A stretch of DNA of 64,000 bases from Bacteroidota bacterium (lineage in GTDB: Bacteria > Bacteroidota > Bacteroidia > Chitinophagales > Chitinophagaceae), in NCBI GenBank assembly GCA_018266555.1, contig JAFEAF010000019.1:62001-126000 (forward strand). The letters run 5' to 3'. Below, one piece after another: positions 62,402-64,000 of the stretch. The notes beneath the pieces were generated by a model. The model saw only the letters and a program-made list of their open reading frames with translations, did no database searches and was not told where the DNA came from. The translations under genes and the position numbers were made by a program. Numbering within the stretch: the first letter of the stretch is position 1; each line of letters opens with the position of its first letter.

Positions 62402-64000
62402 TCAATTTTCTACCGGAGCATCCATCTCCACTTTCAGGTTTTCAATTATAAACTCCTGCCGTTCGGGAGTATTCTTCCCCATATAATATTCCAGCAACTG
62501 CTGAATATGATCGCCTTGTTCCAAACGCATCAGTTGTTTTCTCATTCCATTGCTAATGAACTGTGCAAATTCTTCAGGGCTGATTTCACCTAACCCTTTA
62601 AAACGGGTGATCTCCGGTTTATTGCCAAGTTTTTTTATTGCTACAGCTTTTTCATTTTCATCATAGCAATAAATAGTTTCCTGTTTATTCCTAACACGGA
62701 ACAAAGGCGTTTCCAATACATATACTTTTTCATGTTTCACCAGGTCCGGGAAAAATTGCAAAAAGAAGGTCATTAATAACAAACGGATATGCATGCCATC
62801 CACATCTGCATCAGTTGCTATTACAATATTGTTGTAGCGTAATCCTTCGAGGCCTTCTTCAATATTCAGGGCATGTTGCAACAAATTAAATTCTTCGTTC
62901 TCGTACACCACTTTTTTAGTAAGCCCAAAGCAGTTCAGGGGTTTCCCTCTAAGGCTGAAAACCGCTTGTATCTCAACATTTCTCGCTTTGGTGATAGAAC
63001 CACTGGCACTATCTCCCTCGGTAATAAAAATAGTGCTTTCATTTTGCAAAGCAGTAAATGCCTCTTTATTTTTAGATGGAGGCTCATCATTCAGGTGAAC
63101 TCTGCAATCCCTCAACTTACGATTATGAAGATTTGCTTTTTTCGCTCTTTCATTAGCTAATTTTTTTATACCGGATAATTCTTTTCGCTCTCTTTCACTT
63201 TGTTCTATTCGCTTTTTTAATTCATCTGCCAGTGACGGATTACGATGTAGGTAATTATCTAATTCCTTTGATAAAAAATCCCCGACGAATTGCCGCATAC
63301 TTGGCCCATCGGTATCCACATTAACTGAACCAAGTTTTGTTTTTGTCTGCGATTCAAATACAGGTTCCACCACTTTCACAGAAATAGCGGCTACAATGCC
63401 GGTGCGGATATCAGAAGCATCATAATCTTTTTTATAAAAATCCCTTATTGTTTTTACATATGCCTCTCGAAAAGCCTGCTGATGTGTTCCGCCCTGTGTC
63501 GTATGCTGCCCGTTTACGAAACTATAAATATCCTCACCGTAATCGTTGTTGTGGGTAACCGCCACTTCAATATCATCGCCTTTCAAATGAATGATAGGGT
63601 AACGGATTTCGTCGGCATTCGTTTTACGTTCCAACAAGTCCAATAAACCATTTTTGCTGACATAGCTTTGCCCGTTCAGGATAATTTTCAGCCCGGCATT
63701 TAAAAAACAATAATTCCAGACCTGGTTTTCGATAAACTCTGTTTTGAATTTAAAATTCCTGAACATCGAATCATCAGGAATAAAAGTAACCATGGTACCA
63801 TCAGAGCCGTTCGATTTTTCCTGTTTATGTTCTTTTATTAAAAATCCTTTTTCAAACTCGGCAGTTTTTTCTTTTCCTTCTCGAAATGCCGTAACCTTAA
63901 AATAATTGCTTAGTGCATTAACAGCTTTTGTACCCACTCCATTCAAGCCAACAGATTTTTGAAAAACTTTGCTGTCAAATTTTGCCCCTGTATTTACTTT
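62402..64000 (-). CDS. parE: DNA topoisomerase IV subunit B (5' end outside window)
   Basis: The frame is open to base 64000, so the N-terminal part of the ATPase domain is missing; about 532 residues are seen. The first visible stretch [20 protein letters not shown] is the ATP-lid GHL motif; [13 protein letters not shown] follows. The Toprim domain has [19 protein letters not shown] and [18 protein letters not shown], and the C-terminus reads [13 protein letters not shown]. ParE drives ATP-dependent decatenation with ParC. It is the first gene visible of a run that ends with parC. Confidence 0.95.
   Translation of the reverse strand, partial: KVNTGAKFDSKVFQKSVGLNGVGTKAVNALSNYFKVTAFREGKEKTAEFEKGFLIKEHKQEKSNGSDGTMVTFIPDDSMFRNFKFKTEFIENQVWNYCFLNAGLKIILNGQSYVSKNGLLDLLERKTNADEIRYPIIHLKGDDIEVAVTHNNDYGEDIYSFVNGQHTTQGGTHQQAFREAYVKTIRDFYKKDYDASDIRTGIVAAISVKVVEPVFESQTKTKLGSVNVDTDGPSMRQFVGDFLSKELDNYLHRNPSLADELKKRIEQSERERKELSGIKKLANERAKKANLHNRKLRDCRVHLNDEPPSKNKEAFTALQNESTIFITEGDSASGSITKARNVEIQAVFSLRGKPLNCFGLTKKVVYENEEFNLLQHALNIEEGLEGLRYNNIVIATDADVDGMHIRLLLMTFFLQFFPDLVKHEKVYVLETPLFRVRNKQETIYCYDENEKAVAIKKLGNKPEITRFKGLGEISPEEFAQFISNGMRKQLMRLEQGDHIQQLLEYYMGKNTPERQEFIIENLKVEMDAPVEN

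Noticed and set aside
1-64000. CRISPR arrays, rRNA or tRNA genes, insertion sequences and prophage
   Set aside because: I found no regularly spaced repeats, no transposase or integrase frame, and no clover-leaf candidates in the short intergenic gaps.

Overview
The window is AT-rich chromosomal DNA from a member of the Bacteroidota, most likely the family Chitinophagaceae. This rests on gene content: a GLPGLI-family protein, an outer-membrane barrel with a CarboxypepD_reg-like N-terminus, DUF2851, DUF2520, DUF4403, DUF6438, a KdsC-like phosphatase, a UbiA-like prenyltransferase and a cyclomaltodextrinase-type amylase. It also rests on repeated TAnnTTTG (or TAnnTTCG) boxes just upstream of starts, which is the -7 element of the Bacteroidota primary sigma factor, and on the near absence of Shine-Dalgarno sequences. 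I see no phage, insertion sequence, CRISPR array, rRNA or tRNA. Both ends cut genes: nnrD at the left and parE at the right.

Layout. 1-8 kb: end of nnrD, two small proteins, a K+-type membrane pyrophosphatase, a DUF6438 protein, a TraB/GumN lipoprotein and a UbiD-family decarboxylase. 8-20 kb: M13 peptidase, dipeptide epimerase, CBM20-GH77 glucanotransferase, a run of small secreted or membrane proteins, an alpha/beta hydrolase followed by a decayed copy of its own 3' end, an RRM RNA-binding protein, and a toxin-antitoxin pair whose RelE-like toxin carries two frameshifts. 20-29 kb: dnaK, YdeI-like, GNAT, DUF4403, GtrA, argS and a TPR protein. 29-43 kb: storage-polysaccharide region with glgB, amylase, SLC45-type transporter, glgC, glgA, FucP-type transporter and a ROK sugar kinase. 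43-54 kb: lipA, NAGPA-like protein, OsmC, DUF2851, Maf, UbiA, KdsC, IscX, ferredoxin, DUF2520, hydrolases. 53-64 kb: topA, hsp20, a methyltransferase, and a minus-strand run from parE to parC with four unrelated genes between them.

How the genes work together. The carbohydrate genes suggest a route in which exported amylase cuts alpha-glucans, the SLC45-type carrier brings maltodextrin across the inner membrane, the GH77 enzyme rearranges it and frees glucose, the ROK kinase phosphorylates glucose, and GlgC, GlgA and GlgB build glycogen. No SusC/SusD pair, glycogen phosphorylase or debranching enzyme is present here. Several other genes are housekeeping: argS, dnaK, topA, parC/parE, lipA, ferredoxin/IscX and KdsC for the outer-membrane sugar Kdo.

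No defence system or clearly undescribed multi-gene system is evident. The observations most worth a second look are the two pseudogenes, the ROK kinase that lacks its zinc cysteines, the UbiA/KdsC/DUF2520 block that may touch isoprenoid or archaeal-type lipid chemistry, the genes inserted between parE and parC, and a possibly near-leaderless mRNA at 51.5 kb.
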